Below, piece by piece: positions 1 through 12,290 of a stretch of 64,000 nucleotides of DNA (its first letter is position 1; every line of letters begins with the position of its first letter). This stretch comes from Marchantia polymorpha subsp. ruderalis (lineage: Eukaryota; Streptophyta; Marchantiopsida; Marchantiales; Marchantiaceae). The notes below the pieces were generated by a model. The model saw nothing but the letters and a program-made list of their open reading frames with translations. It was not told where the DNA came from and ran no database searches. The DNA is taken from positions 1,992,001 to 2,056,000 of the forward strand of contig AP031358.1 of assembly GCA_037833965.1 (NCBI GenBank), read 5' to 3'. The position numbers and the translations under genes were made by a program.

Positions 1-1171
1 TCCAGACAGAAACTAAACGAATGGAAAGTACTTACCTGTGTTCTAGGCAGACAATCTAACGGAAAATGAAAGTATCAGAAGTGTCAAAACTAGCGATTCC
101 ACTTTTGCTTCCAATGTTAGACGTCACTGCAAATACATAGCCCTGGAGGTTTGAGGTACCTCTGAAAGAGATTCAGTTAAAAGAAGTTTCTACTTTTATT
201 CACAAAGATCAATTGTATATAAACACATCATGGTGATTAGTTTCTGTCTGAAAGAATATGGACTCCTCGGGCGTCTGAGGAAGGCGTCTCGTTTGAATTT
301 TTCCTGGAAGGCCGAGTCGAAATCATCGTCCACATGAAAGCTTAAGGGGTGATGAGATGACCAGCCTTACAGAGACTTAAACCTCGAGCAATAGGTACAA
401 CCGCATCTCTGACGGGTGATAGGATGTGAAGACCTGCGAACAAAACATATCAGATATTGGTTTTTGAAAGAGGAATTTTGTCAAACGTGAATACATGCTG
501 GTAGAAAGAAGACGTGCTTGCACACACGTGCAAAAGTGTGCGACTTTCGTCAGAAGCTTCTCGATTTCCCAACAAAGTCTTCGTCATACACAAGAAACAA
601 ATACGACTTTTGGGAACAAGCACAACCATTTTTTCTGAATCAAGGAATATCGCTGAGATTATTGCTGATATGCCCGGTCATTTAGGGTCAAAAGTTAACG
701 ACAACAGTTCTGACATTTACTGATGATACTTAGTATCATCGCGTACTTGATATTCACATTATAAACAGATAATGCAAGACTCAAGTGAGGGTTCTTGACT
801 TCAATCCTTCACAACTAATAGGTTCAAATACTCTACCCGCCCGCGGCGTAGAATGAAGGCAATAGCAGACTAATCTGATTACGCAGAATCTCGAGAGTTG
901 AGATTCAAGCGACAGTTTAATCTTCTCTGCAGAAACTTTGATACAGACTGAGGCAGGACTAGAAAGGACCATTTATGCAAGAACGAATGCAGAAATCAAA
1001 ACGGCAGACGATATGTCAAACTGACACAATAATAGTTTAACTGCCATTCTCGAGCATCAGAAACCCTTTGCTCCAATTTTACATGAGTCACAATGGCCTT
1101 TCATCTCAGAGGATGTAACACATACTCTGGTGCTTCAGATCCAGCCTTGAATTATTCCCTATCGTACTTCC

Positions 1172-1247
1172 TTAGAGATGGGGTTCGTCCTCTACATCCA
1201 CATAAAAGTCATCAATGTCCTCTTTAATCTGACACTTCAGATCAAGT
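1172..1247 (-). CDS. possible last exon of an unidentified minus-strand gene
   Basis: Reading leftwards, a splice-acceptor-like AG at 1248-1249 is followed by 76 bases that read LDLKCQIKEDIDDFYVDVED, then EPHL and a TAA stop. The acidic, ordered composition looks coding. A second coding-like stretch on the same strand lies upstream at about 1390-1600 (YRELLSPKSVAKLLWRD is part of it). I could not join the two with consistent splice phases and do not recognise the protein. It sits 3' of PEX5 in the same orientation, so it could be a separate downstream gene or part of a long PEX5 3' UTR. Confidence 0.25.
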
Positions 1248-2049
1248 CTGGATTCTGATTACGTGGGCAAAATAATTCTCCAAAAATGTCAAGTGCAGAC
1301 AAAGAATACAAGTCATTCAACTTTAATATATATACTTAACACACGTGCTCTCTACTTGAGAATGACATTGAGTAATAGACTTCAAGAATGATCGATGGCG
1401 GTTTTGATAATTCCCTCCGTTAACACAAGAATAGATTCAATAATCTGACATAGGGTTCCTACGAGAATGTGTACTTCCTGATCACGCCACAACAATTTGG
1501 CGACACTCTTAGGAGACAACAACTCTCTGTACAAGCTTGAAGCAAAATACATCTTCAATAACAATTGAAGCAGTGAGATTTGAATTGACTCACAGCACAT
1601 TCTGCCGATAACTAAGAATGGCAAATTCGGTTGAACCCAGAGAGCACTGCGTAATAGTCCTCATTCGACCTATGATTCGAACTTTCAATATACAAGATTT
1701 CCATCGGGAAACCGTCACGGGTAAAACCAGCTGGGGTGATTTGAAGTCTCAGCATTTACAGAGCAGGTACTATCTCGTGTACGAAACTATAGGATGGGCT
1801 AGTATTGAGGAGTGCCTACACTCCAAACTATTGATCACTTCAGTGGGGTTTCCCACACAACTTACAAGATTACACAGATCAATGGCAAAGATCATCTCAC
1901 TGTTGTGCAAATGTCTAATCTAACTTCTTTCCTGGCAGTTGGAGAACAGAAACAATAACGTTGGTGAAATTGTTCACATACCTCTCCAACTGCCATATTC
2001 AAGAATTCAAGTAGCGGTGAAGCTATATGTATTAAAACTCCTACGAAGC

Positions 2050-5000
2050 TTACAAGGGGTACTCTTTTTGCAACGGCTCAAGTTCTCTGCGCTCACAAGC
2101 TTCCATCATATCCCACCGAGCTGCGCAGCTGCTGTCGTTCCAAACATTGAATTCGTTAGCATGATGATGGCGCTTGATAGACAAGAAAAAACACGAGGAA
2201 CGAATCCGAATTTGAGTTTCCATCCAAAAAATATATACCTGAGCGAAATTTTGAGATAATCCCAAACATTATCTGCTTTTGGATTCATTCCCAGAGCACG
2301 GACATAGTAGCGGATTGACTCCTCGTATCGACCCTGCCAAATGACCAAATCAGGTTGCTTCCGCCATGTCAAAAACGCTGTTGTTCGGTGTTTCTTCTCT
2401 GAGCAATTAGACTTGTTAGCACTTGTACCTAAGTGAACTGTCATTTGTCAGTCAGGTATCTGATGAAATATAGAACTTAGTCGGGTAAAGGTTGGCGTCA
2501 TGTTCCGAGGTATAGAGGTGCAATTACCCTGGTCGTCAGCTTCTTCGAAGTAAGAGAGCTAGCTGCTGGCGGACTTTACTTGCATTCATGTTAGTCCGCT
2601 ACTGTTTAAGCAGGAATTTGACAAACAGAAGGCATGTATGGTCAAAAACGAACTTCCTATTAACATATTGATCCTCTCTGCAGCGAACTTCCTTTCAGTA
2701 GAAATAATAAATTAATGGGTAACTGGATACTTGTTAAATTCAGCATCAATCCCTTAACTGTGGAATAAATAATGTTGACCCACCTGGTTTGCATAACCGA
2801 TGCCCATATTTGACCATGCTCGCACATAATTAGGTTTCAAGTCCAGAGCCTGCGCAAATTACAACTCTTTTAACTGCTACAATTCCGAACTCAGTCTTGG
2901 GAAGCTTTCCTACTCCATTGCAGAGGACTCAATTCTATTATCATGAACTCGTTCAAGTTTAAGCATTCAAAAGACCGTGTAAGGAAATCTTGACATTTCG
3001 TGGTAAAAGCGAAAAAAAGGTTGATCATTTCTTCGAAACGTCTTGGGACGATAATGACAGTACCTGTTGGTAAGCATAAATAGCATCAGCACTTCGGGCA
3101 CTGTTGGCTTGAGTAGCACCTAACTTGTTCCAAAGCGAATAATCCCGAGGCTTCAACTCAAGAGCTCTTTGGAAACTTTGAATAGCCCTATCATACTCTC
3201 TGGAAAGGTTGTACAAAACTCCCAAAACTGTGTGAACATCACCATCGCCTGGAGCGACTAACGCAGCCTCATTCACCATTTGCGTAACCTGCTTCGCGAA
3301 AACATTCATGACAAGGAGATCTCAGTCAAGACACCTCCAAACGAGAGAATAAATACTCAATCCAAAAGGAAAACTTGGAAATCCAAGACAGAGGTAAAGT
3401 ACACAATACATAACATTATCCACTCGTCGCAGACCTAACATAGCAAGATAATACCCTTACAGATGCCGCTCCTGATGAGGAACGAATGACGTTACCTGAG
3501 AATGGCTTAAAGAGTTGACATCCTGTTGTACAAACTTGCTATATTGGGGATGATTTTGTAACCAACCTCCCAAATATCTCAAAGCTTCGGCTTGCTCCAG
3601 CTCTATAACCAAATAGCCACGGTATCAGGGTCCTTCAGATGGCAACCATACAAAGGCAATACCAGGGAGTCTTGCATTTATGATGAAAAGTTTGAGGTTA
3701 ACAAAGATCTGGACTGCACAACCAGGGAAGACCCTGACCCCTACTATGAATTTAGCTTCATGGGAACGAGATAAAGGACTCAGGACATAATTTAGAACGA
3801 AGACCAAGGTCAATGGTTTCGGTTTTGAGTTATTCCTGCGGTATAGCTGCAGTTCTTACTAGTAGAATTGGTCTAAGTATCAAGGTGTGTTTCATCCGAT
3901 CGACATTCCTACATAACAAAGTAACGTCATGATTGGATACATACCGTTCGTGTGACCAACCCCAAGAGCTAGAAGTACTTCCAGATTAGTCGGGTCGGCA
4001 TCTCTTGCTCGCACCATTGAAGCAATAGCCTTCAGGATGGACATAATCCGAATAAGTAAATAGAAATCAACAGCAAAGACACCGAAATCGATTTTGTGGT
4101 GAATTCCCCGGGATATAAAAACTCTCGGAGTTTTGACGGAGCTTGTTGATGTGTATGCAAGGTTTTCCCAACAATTACGCTCCACATTAATCTACGAAAT
4201 CAGGACAGGGTGTATACTGATCCAGTATGACAGTTCTCGTACCTGTTTATCATCATCGTTCTCTGCATGTGTGATGCCCAGAAGTCTCCAGCCTTCAGAA
4301 TTCTCAGGGTTTTTCAAAAGTTCAGCTTCCAAAGCTAAAACTGCCTCACTTAACAAACCTCGGCGGAAAAGCTCTTGACCTTCTTTCAGAGGGTTTGGAT
4401 GCCCAACGTACGGATTTTGATCAGCAAACACATACACGAACTTCGAAGAGGCTGTTCTGTTTGGCAAATCGGTCATCTGCTCCCCAACAAATCTGGATAG
4501 TGCATAGCAAGCGCACGTCAAATTACGACTTGGTGAACGAATAACGCTACAGCACAAACAGGATAAACTCCACTACAACGAAAAATGAATCGTATGTTGA
4601 TCACTCTCGGTATCTTACAACCTATCAATAAATGCATCAGCTGCAATTATTGCCACATAGCTAATTGAGGTACTTCATCGATTAGGCAACAATTTAAGGC
4701 ATTTGTGTAAAGCTAGTAAAAGTCTTCGGACAAGTTCGACAATGAGTAGTTTCGAGACAATATTACAGTCCCACTTCCTTCTTCCTCGGTACCTATTTTT
4801 CTCATAACCGGGAACAAATGTAGACTACGAGCCCAGGAGTTCTTACTTGTCGTATGAATCTAACCAACTCTCATGAGAACCATCTCCATATGGATTTTTG
4901 GCCACTTGTTCGGCATACTCGTCTGCCCAGTCTTGAACGTGAAGCCGTGAGAAGTCATTCACCCAATCATCACTTGTCGAAGGAGCTTCTTGGTGTCTGC

Positions 5001-8000
5001 GAGCAAACTCGTCGCCCCATCTATCGCCTCGATGTTGATGCTGCAGCAGAGTAACCACGATGGTACAATTGAGATGTGAAAGAGGTCTTCGAAGATCGTA
5101 AATTCTAGCTCATGTAAGAACATTACGAAGACGCTCATGTACACCACATACCTCTCCCATAAATTCAGATGCCCATTGATCGCCCGGTGGCAAATGCTGC
5201 TGCTGAAATTCATTGGCCCAGTCATTTGTTACTCCAGGCTTGACTTGATTGTCCTCGACAATAAGTTCTCCTCGGCTCATTTTAGAAACGAACTGAAGAA
5301 ACTTGGAATTCTACAGAATATAAGAAAGGAGAGGTGAAAGAGTAAGGCCAGTTGAGGAGACATTTGAAGCAAACTCGGCACTTCTTATAATCCCATTTTA
5401 AAATTTGTGAGAAAGCGTGCTCTTAATTTTACAGCAGAAACAACAGAAGACAAAAAATTGAAGAGAGAAGCATAAGGAAAAAAAGCAGACCACCAATAGT
5501 GTTCTGACATTCAGATACAGGAGACCAGATGGATAGAAACTGAACGGAAGATGAACATGGACAATAGATGATATATTAGTGAGTAGGACAGACAAACAAA
5601 GGCCACTGACAACCTTGAGAGCTTAAAAACATGTAGACGGGGAGGAGAGAGAACTCCAAACCTGGAACTTTGGGTCCTGATTCTGCGCCAGAGTGTTCAC
5701 AAGTGATCGTGTCTGCTCCAGAGCTGCCATATTGTTCATCTCACCATTCCTGAATTGACCTCTCGCGGCCATTTGTTGCTGATGCTGCGTTCACAATACA
5801 GCTATCGGACAATCTCAGAGTTTGCCGAACCAAACAATAAGAAAATAACCTAAGGAGTTTCTAATCCGTCTATGTGAAACAAAAAATACTCAAATAAAGC
5901 ATACATGGCAAGGGACATGCCAAGGGCTTCTCAGTTTCACTGCAGGCTCAGACCTCGCCAAATTGATCCCCCCACGATTCACCATTGTGCTGAGCCTCAA
6001 ACTCTTGTGCCCACCCCCCAGGCTCAGGAATCCTGTGGTGTTGGTGGAAATCCTCCGCCCATTGATCCGGCAATGGCCGACCTCCGGGTCTAGCTCCGAT
6101 AACTTCATTCCAGTAACCTTCCATTTCTGGATGTCGACCACCCATTGGCTCACGAAACTTGAGGTTGTTGTCGATATCCAGAGATTGTAAAAGTGCATTG
6201 ACCTGAATCATAAAACACAACTTGAAGTTCAACAATCAATCATCTTCCTTCAACTCTTAAAACGATAATACGTAGTATTCACTTCCGTGTGTAATACCAG
6301 GACTACTTCCATTACAGGTTGTATTCATGTGCATTCTAACCTTCGCAATCATAAAGTTCTACTACGGTCTCTTCATGACCTCCGTTTCTTCCTATATCCA
6401 GGTTTTCCAAGCGCTTTATATGGAATGTTGACAACAGTTTGGAGAGGATATCAAGATCAGAAACCGAAACAAAGAATGGGATGACTCAAAATCAGAACTG
6501 AAAATAAAATTCCTCGAAATATAAACTATTATTTCAATGCACAACTTATTCGTGCTTCGTACATACTCGGGCATTAACATATTCATCCCCCTTGTCGGCA
6601 AAAAAATGTCGACCCATGATACTGCTTCGATCGCGTATACGTCTCTTGTCAGCTTCTGATAAGCCAAGCTCAGGAAGGCGAACTGCATTGAATGGACCAT
6701 CCATACGACTACTGTCCAGGAACGACTGGAAAAATCCTGATAAAACCCTCTGTGGAGGTGCTGCAAACATAGAAAGAGAAGCATTAGCTCCGCTTAAATT
6801 CGGATGCTTCGCATCGTATAACTAAAGCTTGCAACTTCAGCTTCCAAGAAATAAGGACAAAGGAGTTAAATGAAGGTAAAAACCGACACATGTTCATCAC
6901 GAATTCCATGCACGATCATTACAGAGTTCTATACTACCGCAAACTATCAGCTCTAGAACTTGAGCCGCACCGAACAAACGTCCACTCATCCACGTTTACC
7001 AACTCATACACAGCCGAAAATAGTGCGATCTCAGTACCCTTCATCCCCAAAGAAAAGTGGGAAAACTTTACCCACTACTTTCACACACAAACAATCAATG
7101 CTTCAAACAGTGAGAAGACTGACCATCCAAAGCTAGAGGTGGTCGACCCGCAGAATCCATTCCTGGGTAAAGGGCCTCGAAATTTCTGAAAGCTGCTTCT
7201 TGCTCGCGATCATGATGAGCAACCGGAGGCATCATATGTCCATTAACTGCGTCACCCCAAGCATCCGAAAACTTGCTACCAAATCTTTGTAGAAACTGTG
7301 AATTCTGCGCAAATAAAATCCGTATTCATCAACTTTCATGATCAAAAAAACGCAACTGCGTCTAGGCTATTATCTAAGTCGTATGAGGCAAGGGTTCCCT
7401 CACGAAATTTGAACATAATTCTTACATTATAACCACGGGTCGATACGACCTAACGAAAGTTCAAATAATAGATATTTCAAAACGGAAAGCAGTCGTAGAA
7501 TGAGCGAATTATTCGTTACGCTTAGTGACTCTATTCCAGGGCTCCTCATAGAACCTCATGGTTCTTCCATCCAAAGCAGAGACCAATTTTGTAACTAGAC
7601 CTCAAAGCTGAACTCATTAACGAATTCGCTATCCCTTCCCTCCAGAGCTCCAACTAAAGCTGAGCTGAGTTTCCCAAGGGAGCTGTGCTCTGTAATCAAC
7701 TTCAGTAACCCTCGAATGTCATTGAATTTCGAAGTCACAGATTCACTGACGTTATGTAAGTGATCCCGCAACAGGAGTAATAGAGCTCCAGGCTCCAAAT
7801 TGCAGGTGGTTTCAGCAGCTGTCTCATAAATACTTTCACAGATTCCATTCTTCCCAACAAGTTTCGGGGTTGCGCTCTTACAAAGAATACGGCGAATCTA
7901 GTACTGATTCTTTACGTGAATACATTAGGCGATGGAGGAAAAATATCGATGACATACTTGCGCAGAAGCCCGCTGGTCGAACTCATTCTCAAATTCGGAT

Positions 8001-8623
8001 CCTGGAAGATAAGTTAGAGGTCTCCCTCCGAGATCTGCTGACTGCCCTGGTCCTGCCAATCCGGGAAGCTCACGAATCCGTTCCTGCATAATGCATTCAC
8101 AAGAAGACTGCTATGAATTGCTGCAACATGTAAAACATGACGAACCAAAGAAATCGAATGCAGATATCAACAAAAATGAACGGTTCGAAGTAAACATTTG
8201 AACGAGCGACAATTTCCCGGAAGTGGCCAGATAACCGACACGCATTTTCTCCTAAAGGACTACCCTAATACAGTCCAGTGGCTCAAAACAATAATTCATC
8301 GATCACTCCAGCATCGCCACGCTCCTGATTGAGCTAAACTAAGGAGTACTTTCAAAATTGATCGACCGTCGCTTGCTTCAACCTTGGACCACCATAGAAA
8401 ACATCTAGGCCACCGACAGGCAGGGCAATCCGTCAATGCAGAATTCCCAGCACTTATCGTGCCGTTCCGAAGCGCAGCATCCCTCCAGACGCACCTGAGT
8501 CTTAGATGCACCGCCGAGCAGGGAGTCAGCGAGACCACCGAGAGGATTCGACGAGGAAGAAGCTCCGTCGCCGCCCGGCACCACACAGGCACCACCTCCC
8601 ATGACCAAATCCCTCATCGCCAT
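2050..8623 (-). CDS. PEX5: PEX5, peroxisomal targeting signal 1 receptor
   Basis: PEX5 binds C-terminal SKL-type signals of peroxisomal matrix proteins in the cytosol and docks at the peroxisome membrane; in plants it also carries PEX7 with PTS2 cargo. I place 15 coding exons with canonical GT-AG borders and matching phases: 8495-8623, 7958-8083, 7124-7304, 6567-6760, 5954-6202, 5662-5784, 5152-5292, 4847-5040, 4243-4492, 3945-4029, 3496-3602, 3064-3288, 2784-2849, 2239-2333, 2050-2128. The total is 747 aa, close to the roughly 730 aa of flowering-plant PEX5. The protein starts MAMRDLV, and Cys13 (context ACVVP) is the conserved ubiquitinated cysteine. The middle carries about nine WxxxF/Y pentapeptides (WAEDF, WAQEF, WGDQF, WANEF, WASEF, WGDEF, WVNDF, WADEY, WLDSY) that bind PEX14/PEX13. 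The C-terminal half is the TPR domain (NPYVGHPNPLKEGQELF onward, then LSREYDRAIQSF), ending LQKEYPL. The ATG at 8623 is the first in frame and matches the family start. Exon edges may be off by a base or two. Confidence 0.96.
7601..7897 (-). other. open 99-codon segment in PEX5 intron 2, possible cassette exon
   Basis: Within the second PEX5 intron, on the coding strand, 297 bases are open from just after an AG (CTAG) to a GAG followed by GTCTAG. Both ends are in phase 0, as are the flanking exon 2 end and exon 3 start, so inclusion would add 99 residues without shifting the frame. The peptide has helix-like stretches (for example LEPGALLLLLRDHLHNV and LGKLSSALVGALEG). Leftward of exon 2 it would leave an intron of only 60 bases starting GTATGT. 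Flowering-plant PEX5 as I know it has no such segment. The GTCTAG donor is weak, so this may be ordinary intron. Confidence 0.3.
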
Positions 8624-9332
8624 TTCGTCCAAATTCGCAGCCTCCACCAAAGCAGAGCTACGCTCGCTCGACTACTCCTCAATTCCACTACGCTGTATGA
8701 TTCCTGGTCCTTCGAATCCTCCTCCTGCTCCTACACCTCCTCCTCTCAAAGAAGCTGACTCTCGACTATTTCTCACTTCGCCAATACTTTATTATTCCTT
8801 GCTATTCTAATCCTGCTCCTGCTCCTCTGAAAGAAGCTAATCCACAATCCCCAGTGAAAAACGCCTCAACTCCTGCAGAGCACGGGAGGGAGTCGAACCA
8901 CCCACGGCGCCAGCTCCAATCCTATCGAGTCGTGCGGCAGCAGCAGCAGCAGCACCCTCCACCGAATCGATGCTCATTCTTATAAGCTGTCGAAGGAACG
9001 CATCTCGGCCTCCATATCCACTCTCGTCCTCTCTCGCTTTCTCCGTGTCTTCCTGCTCCTCTCGCTTCTAGTCTCTTCTCTCGGCAGCCTTTCTTTGGGC
9101 CGCGCCCGGGCCCACCACGCTCTCTGCACCTGACCGACTCCGCGCCTCGGCGACCCGCTTCCACCCCCGCCGCGGGCCACGTCGGCCGCCCGAACCGCCC
9201 TCGGCTAATCTCGCTCTCGCTCGGTCGACGTTCGGGACGGTGCTTCGGGGGAGCACAACTGGACCCCGATGAGTCTCGTGGACGGACGATTTTGTAAGTC
9301 TTGGCGCCATGTCAGCGGATTCGCTTGTCTAG
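8624..9332. promoter_or_regulatory. GC-rich upstream region of PEX5
   Basis: This stretch lies directly 5' of the PEX5 start codon and is GC-rich with many CpGs, unlike the AT-rich DNA beyond 9.6 kb. It holds a short CAG run at about 8937-8952 and pyrimidine-rich CTCCTGCTCC tracts at 8715-8830 on the plus strand. Several ORFs cross it on both strands but look like chance openings in GC-rich sequence. It probably contains the PEX5 promoter and 5' UTR; I see no clear TATA box. Confidence 0.5.
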
Positions 9333-9581
9333 ATGGAACAAAGAGTCTCTTTCCGTTCACCAGCTCCGGTTTTCCGCGCCTCCTTCATGTCGTCCTTTCG
9401 CAATTTCCGGTCGCAAGAACTCGAAACCGGGGTGGGTCCGGTTTTCTGCGGTTTCTTAGTACAGTCCTTTCGCAGGTTCCGTTTGGCAGTGCTGGAAAGT
9501 GGAGTAGGTCCGCTCACCATCCCACATCGTGCTGGCGGTAGTCGATCAGCCATGTCAGCACCTGTGATTACATTGTGCTAA
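9333..9581 (+). CDS. 82-aa ORF with two 24-residue repeats, unknown
   Basis: An ATG-initiated ORF of 82 codons contains two adjacent 24-residue units at 9369-9440 and 9441-9512. They share the pattern VF..(six variable)..SFRxFR...LExGVGP, with 13 of 24 residues identical by eye. The first unit reads SFRNFRSQELETGVGP at its end and the second SFRRFRLAVLESGVGP. The sequence is arginine- and phenylalanine-rich and I do not recognise it. It starts about 700 bases upstream of PEX5 and runs away from it, so a divergent short transcript is possible. It could equally be a noncoding 72-bp tandem duplication that happens to stay open. Confidence 0.25.
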   Translation: MEQRVSFRSPAPVFRASFMSSFRNFRSQELETGVGPVFCGFLVQSFRRFRLAVLESGVGPLTIPHRAGGSRSAMSAPVITLC

Positions 9582-12240
9582 ATAGAAAAGTGTCATCTTT
9601 GTTGGCTCGGCGTTGGCGGTTGATCCCCATGAAGCTCAAAAAAGAACTTTCACTCTTATCCACCACCTAGGGAACGAGGTAGATGGAAGTATGTAGATAT
9701 AAAATCTGATGATTAAGCTGGATTAGGCCCAAATTATCTAAAATTTCAATATATCTTACAACGCCAAAGGTTGAAATATCTTTCTAAAGATTACATGAGG
9801 CACAAAAGGCTGCGTCACCTCATATGGTTGCTGCCTTATGTATGATATGTCTAACTGGTCATAGTAATAATAACATGTTGACTACAAAAGTGATATAATA
9901 TATAAAATAAAATAATATCAATAAGTACTAATAATGATTGAAACATAATGAATAGAAAAGTCGTAAAAAATATAAGATAAAATGATAATAATAACGTTAG
10001 GTCACTGGACTCTTGCTCGCTCTCACAAACATGTCACAGTCCGTGTCTACAGCTAAATGTAACTCTAATGCTAGAAATCGAAACATACTATTTTTGAATA
10101 TTTCTATACTTGCAGAGGTTGGTTAATAATGTTATATTCTCCGCACATCAAAGAAGATGAATAACTATACTCTCTTAAACTTTGTGTCATCTTTAACCGC
10201 CAAAACTATACAATGTTCGTCCCATATCAATTATAGATTTTTCTTAACCCAACAAACATCATTTTAAATATATATTACAAGAATGATATATTATTCACAT
10301 CATATGTTGTTTCTATATTAATGAGATACATGTTTTAGCTTGTGAACTACATAAACATCGTTATACATGTAAATGTGGCAATACTTTTGAAGCAACACGT
10401 ATTCAGATTGACTCTAGAATCTAGAGTCTAGATCCATACAGAATGCAGACATTAGCTGGTCCATATTTCATTGTGTATATGATGACGGAAGTTTGATGCA
10501 TTAATTTCAAGTCAATCCATATAAAAGTACTTTCAAACCATTTAAGGTAAAAACAACTTGTCAAACTTATCACAAAACTCTATATCCTAAAACTTTAATC
10601 TTCTATCTCTTTGAGATCAATTTTTATCTCCCAAATCTCTTTCTCTTCATTGACACATGATTGCTACATGAAGTTTATTTTCCCTATCATATCAGACACC
10701 TCAAGCTTAGCGTAATCAATTCCAACTGCTTTAGTTGAATTCTCTTCTGTTGTTTCATGCTCATCTATATTGGTGATCATTGCATCTTTCACGCAAAAAT
10801 TTTGCTTGAGGAATGATTTATCTTTTATTTAGGAAGTCCTTATATGTATGAGATTTTTATCACTTTTTCCTTTAGCTTTGATTGCATTATCTTAGTCGGC
10901 AAAAAATAAACAACTGATATTGTAATCACCCATGTAGATCACCTGCATCTATATTTAATCAATCTAATGCTCACAGACTATATCAAATAGTTCAAGTACA
11001 TAGCTTAATCCAACATTTGACGTCATGATGCCTTTAAACTATGTAATTATGTTGGTGATTCAAGATTAAGTCTCAACTCAATCTCTCTCATCAAAAGCGT
11101 GGGCTTCCACCAACCGCTTCAAACGAGAAGCTCATACAAGCCCGGTCCTCTTTTCTATTTATGGAAAGATAAGTAACTCAACAATGTGAGTTCTCTCGCT
11201 ATGTACTCAACCACAAAGAACAACAAGTTCACACTGCCATGAACAATATGTCAACATAGACTATAACATAGAAATACAAGTACTTTTACTACATAGAAAT
11301 ATTTGTCAACATCCAAATTATAACGATGTAAAGAATTTTGCAATTTGATCGTATGTTTGTAACTAAACACATAGGAAGAAGGTTTGTCTACCAGCTCAAA
11401 TATGTCATAATCTATAACTGAAACAGTTAAATATATCTGATCTTTTCTACACTTTCATTGAGGTGTTAATAATCAAGTCAGAGGTAATTGCAACTTTCGT
11501 GTGCGTGCAATACAAATACAACTGGTGTGAAACACAATATACTCCATTTAACAAGAATTCCTCTGGTCACATAGCAATATTACTGCATCAAACTAATTAC
11601 ATTTCCACATTGCTGAAGATCAGAGGTTATGAGAAGAAAATACATTCAGTTGTATTTTTCATCTAATTGTGCTCATTGGTTTGAGTTGTACTTTCCATTT
11701 CGTCTCCTTCTTTGATTGAGCTTTTTGTTTTCTTTTTCTGTTTCGTCACAATGTTTTTGTCGGGTTCATTTTCTGGTATTCGGCTTCTTAGCTTCTGCCT
11801 GCATCGCTTTCTTATACCCACATGAACTGATTGACGAATACCGTGGAAGGAGGTAAATTGATGTGGACTCTGGATGTTGGTGGGTTTAGGGTTTTTGCTT
11901 CAGTGAAAGTGACGTATATTTCCTTCTGTTGAAAGAAGATCTGGAATCAGCGACGCATGGAAGGTCGTGTTTCCGCTAAGCTGGTGAAGTGCAGTCGACG
12001 AGATGATGTTCAGTAGTCACAGAATCTCCAAGAGGTGCCAGAGTTCTGGTGATATCCACGTCGACGAGTGATTTGGCAGGAGCTTCGAGGTTTAGTTAGG
12101 CCAGGGGTCCTCAATCTGATTTCCTTTCCGATTTCCGTATGTACGAGAATCTCAAAAAGCCCCTTAAAGTTCGAAGGAGATTTCTGCTGAAACCTTGGAT
12201 GCACGAGTTTGGGACCGAGGATCCCAAAGGCGCTGTTGCA
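9582..12240. other. AT-rich gene-free interval with decayed transposon sequence
   Basis: Base composition drops sharply to AT-rich from about 9.6 to 11.9 kb. No ORF of convincing length is present. A short palindrome (GACTCTAG-AAT-CTAGAGTC) lies at 10410-10428. The only protein-like trace is a reverse-transcriptase-like piece near 11463-11640, listed separately. I see nothing else to annotate before the PPR gene's 5' end. Confidence 0.6.
11463..11666 (+). mobile_element. fossil Ty1/copia reverse-transcriptase fragment
   Basis: The translated stretch includes SGHIAILLHQTNYISTLLKI, which resembles the segment late in the Ty1/copia reverse transcriptase (pattern GI-L-Q--YI--LL-R-G). It sits in AT-rich DNA typical of old methylated retroelements. 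No ends are visible. This is a broken and old fragment; the family call rests on this short match only. Confidence 0.3.
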
Positions 12241-12290
12241 CTCCCGCAGTCATGTAGCATCTGGGATTAGGCGAATTGGAGCTGCGCGAT

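Noticed and set aside
2106-2265. Read-through ORFs joining the last two PEX5 exons through the intron
   Set aside because: The family sequence LSCA-R-DM-EACE is restored only by splicing from 2239 to 2128, so the intronic residues are not coding.
7870-8091. 73-codon plus-strand ORF with a charged, coding-like sequence
   Set aside because: It overlaps PEX5 exon 2 and the adjacent intron; exon 2 is well supported on the minus strand, so this is a shadow.
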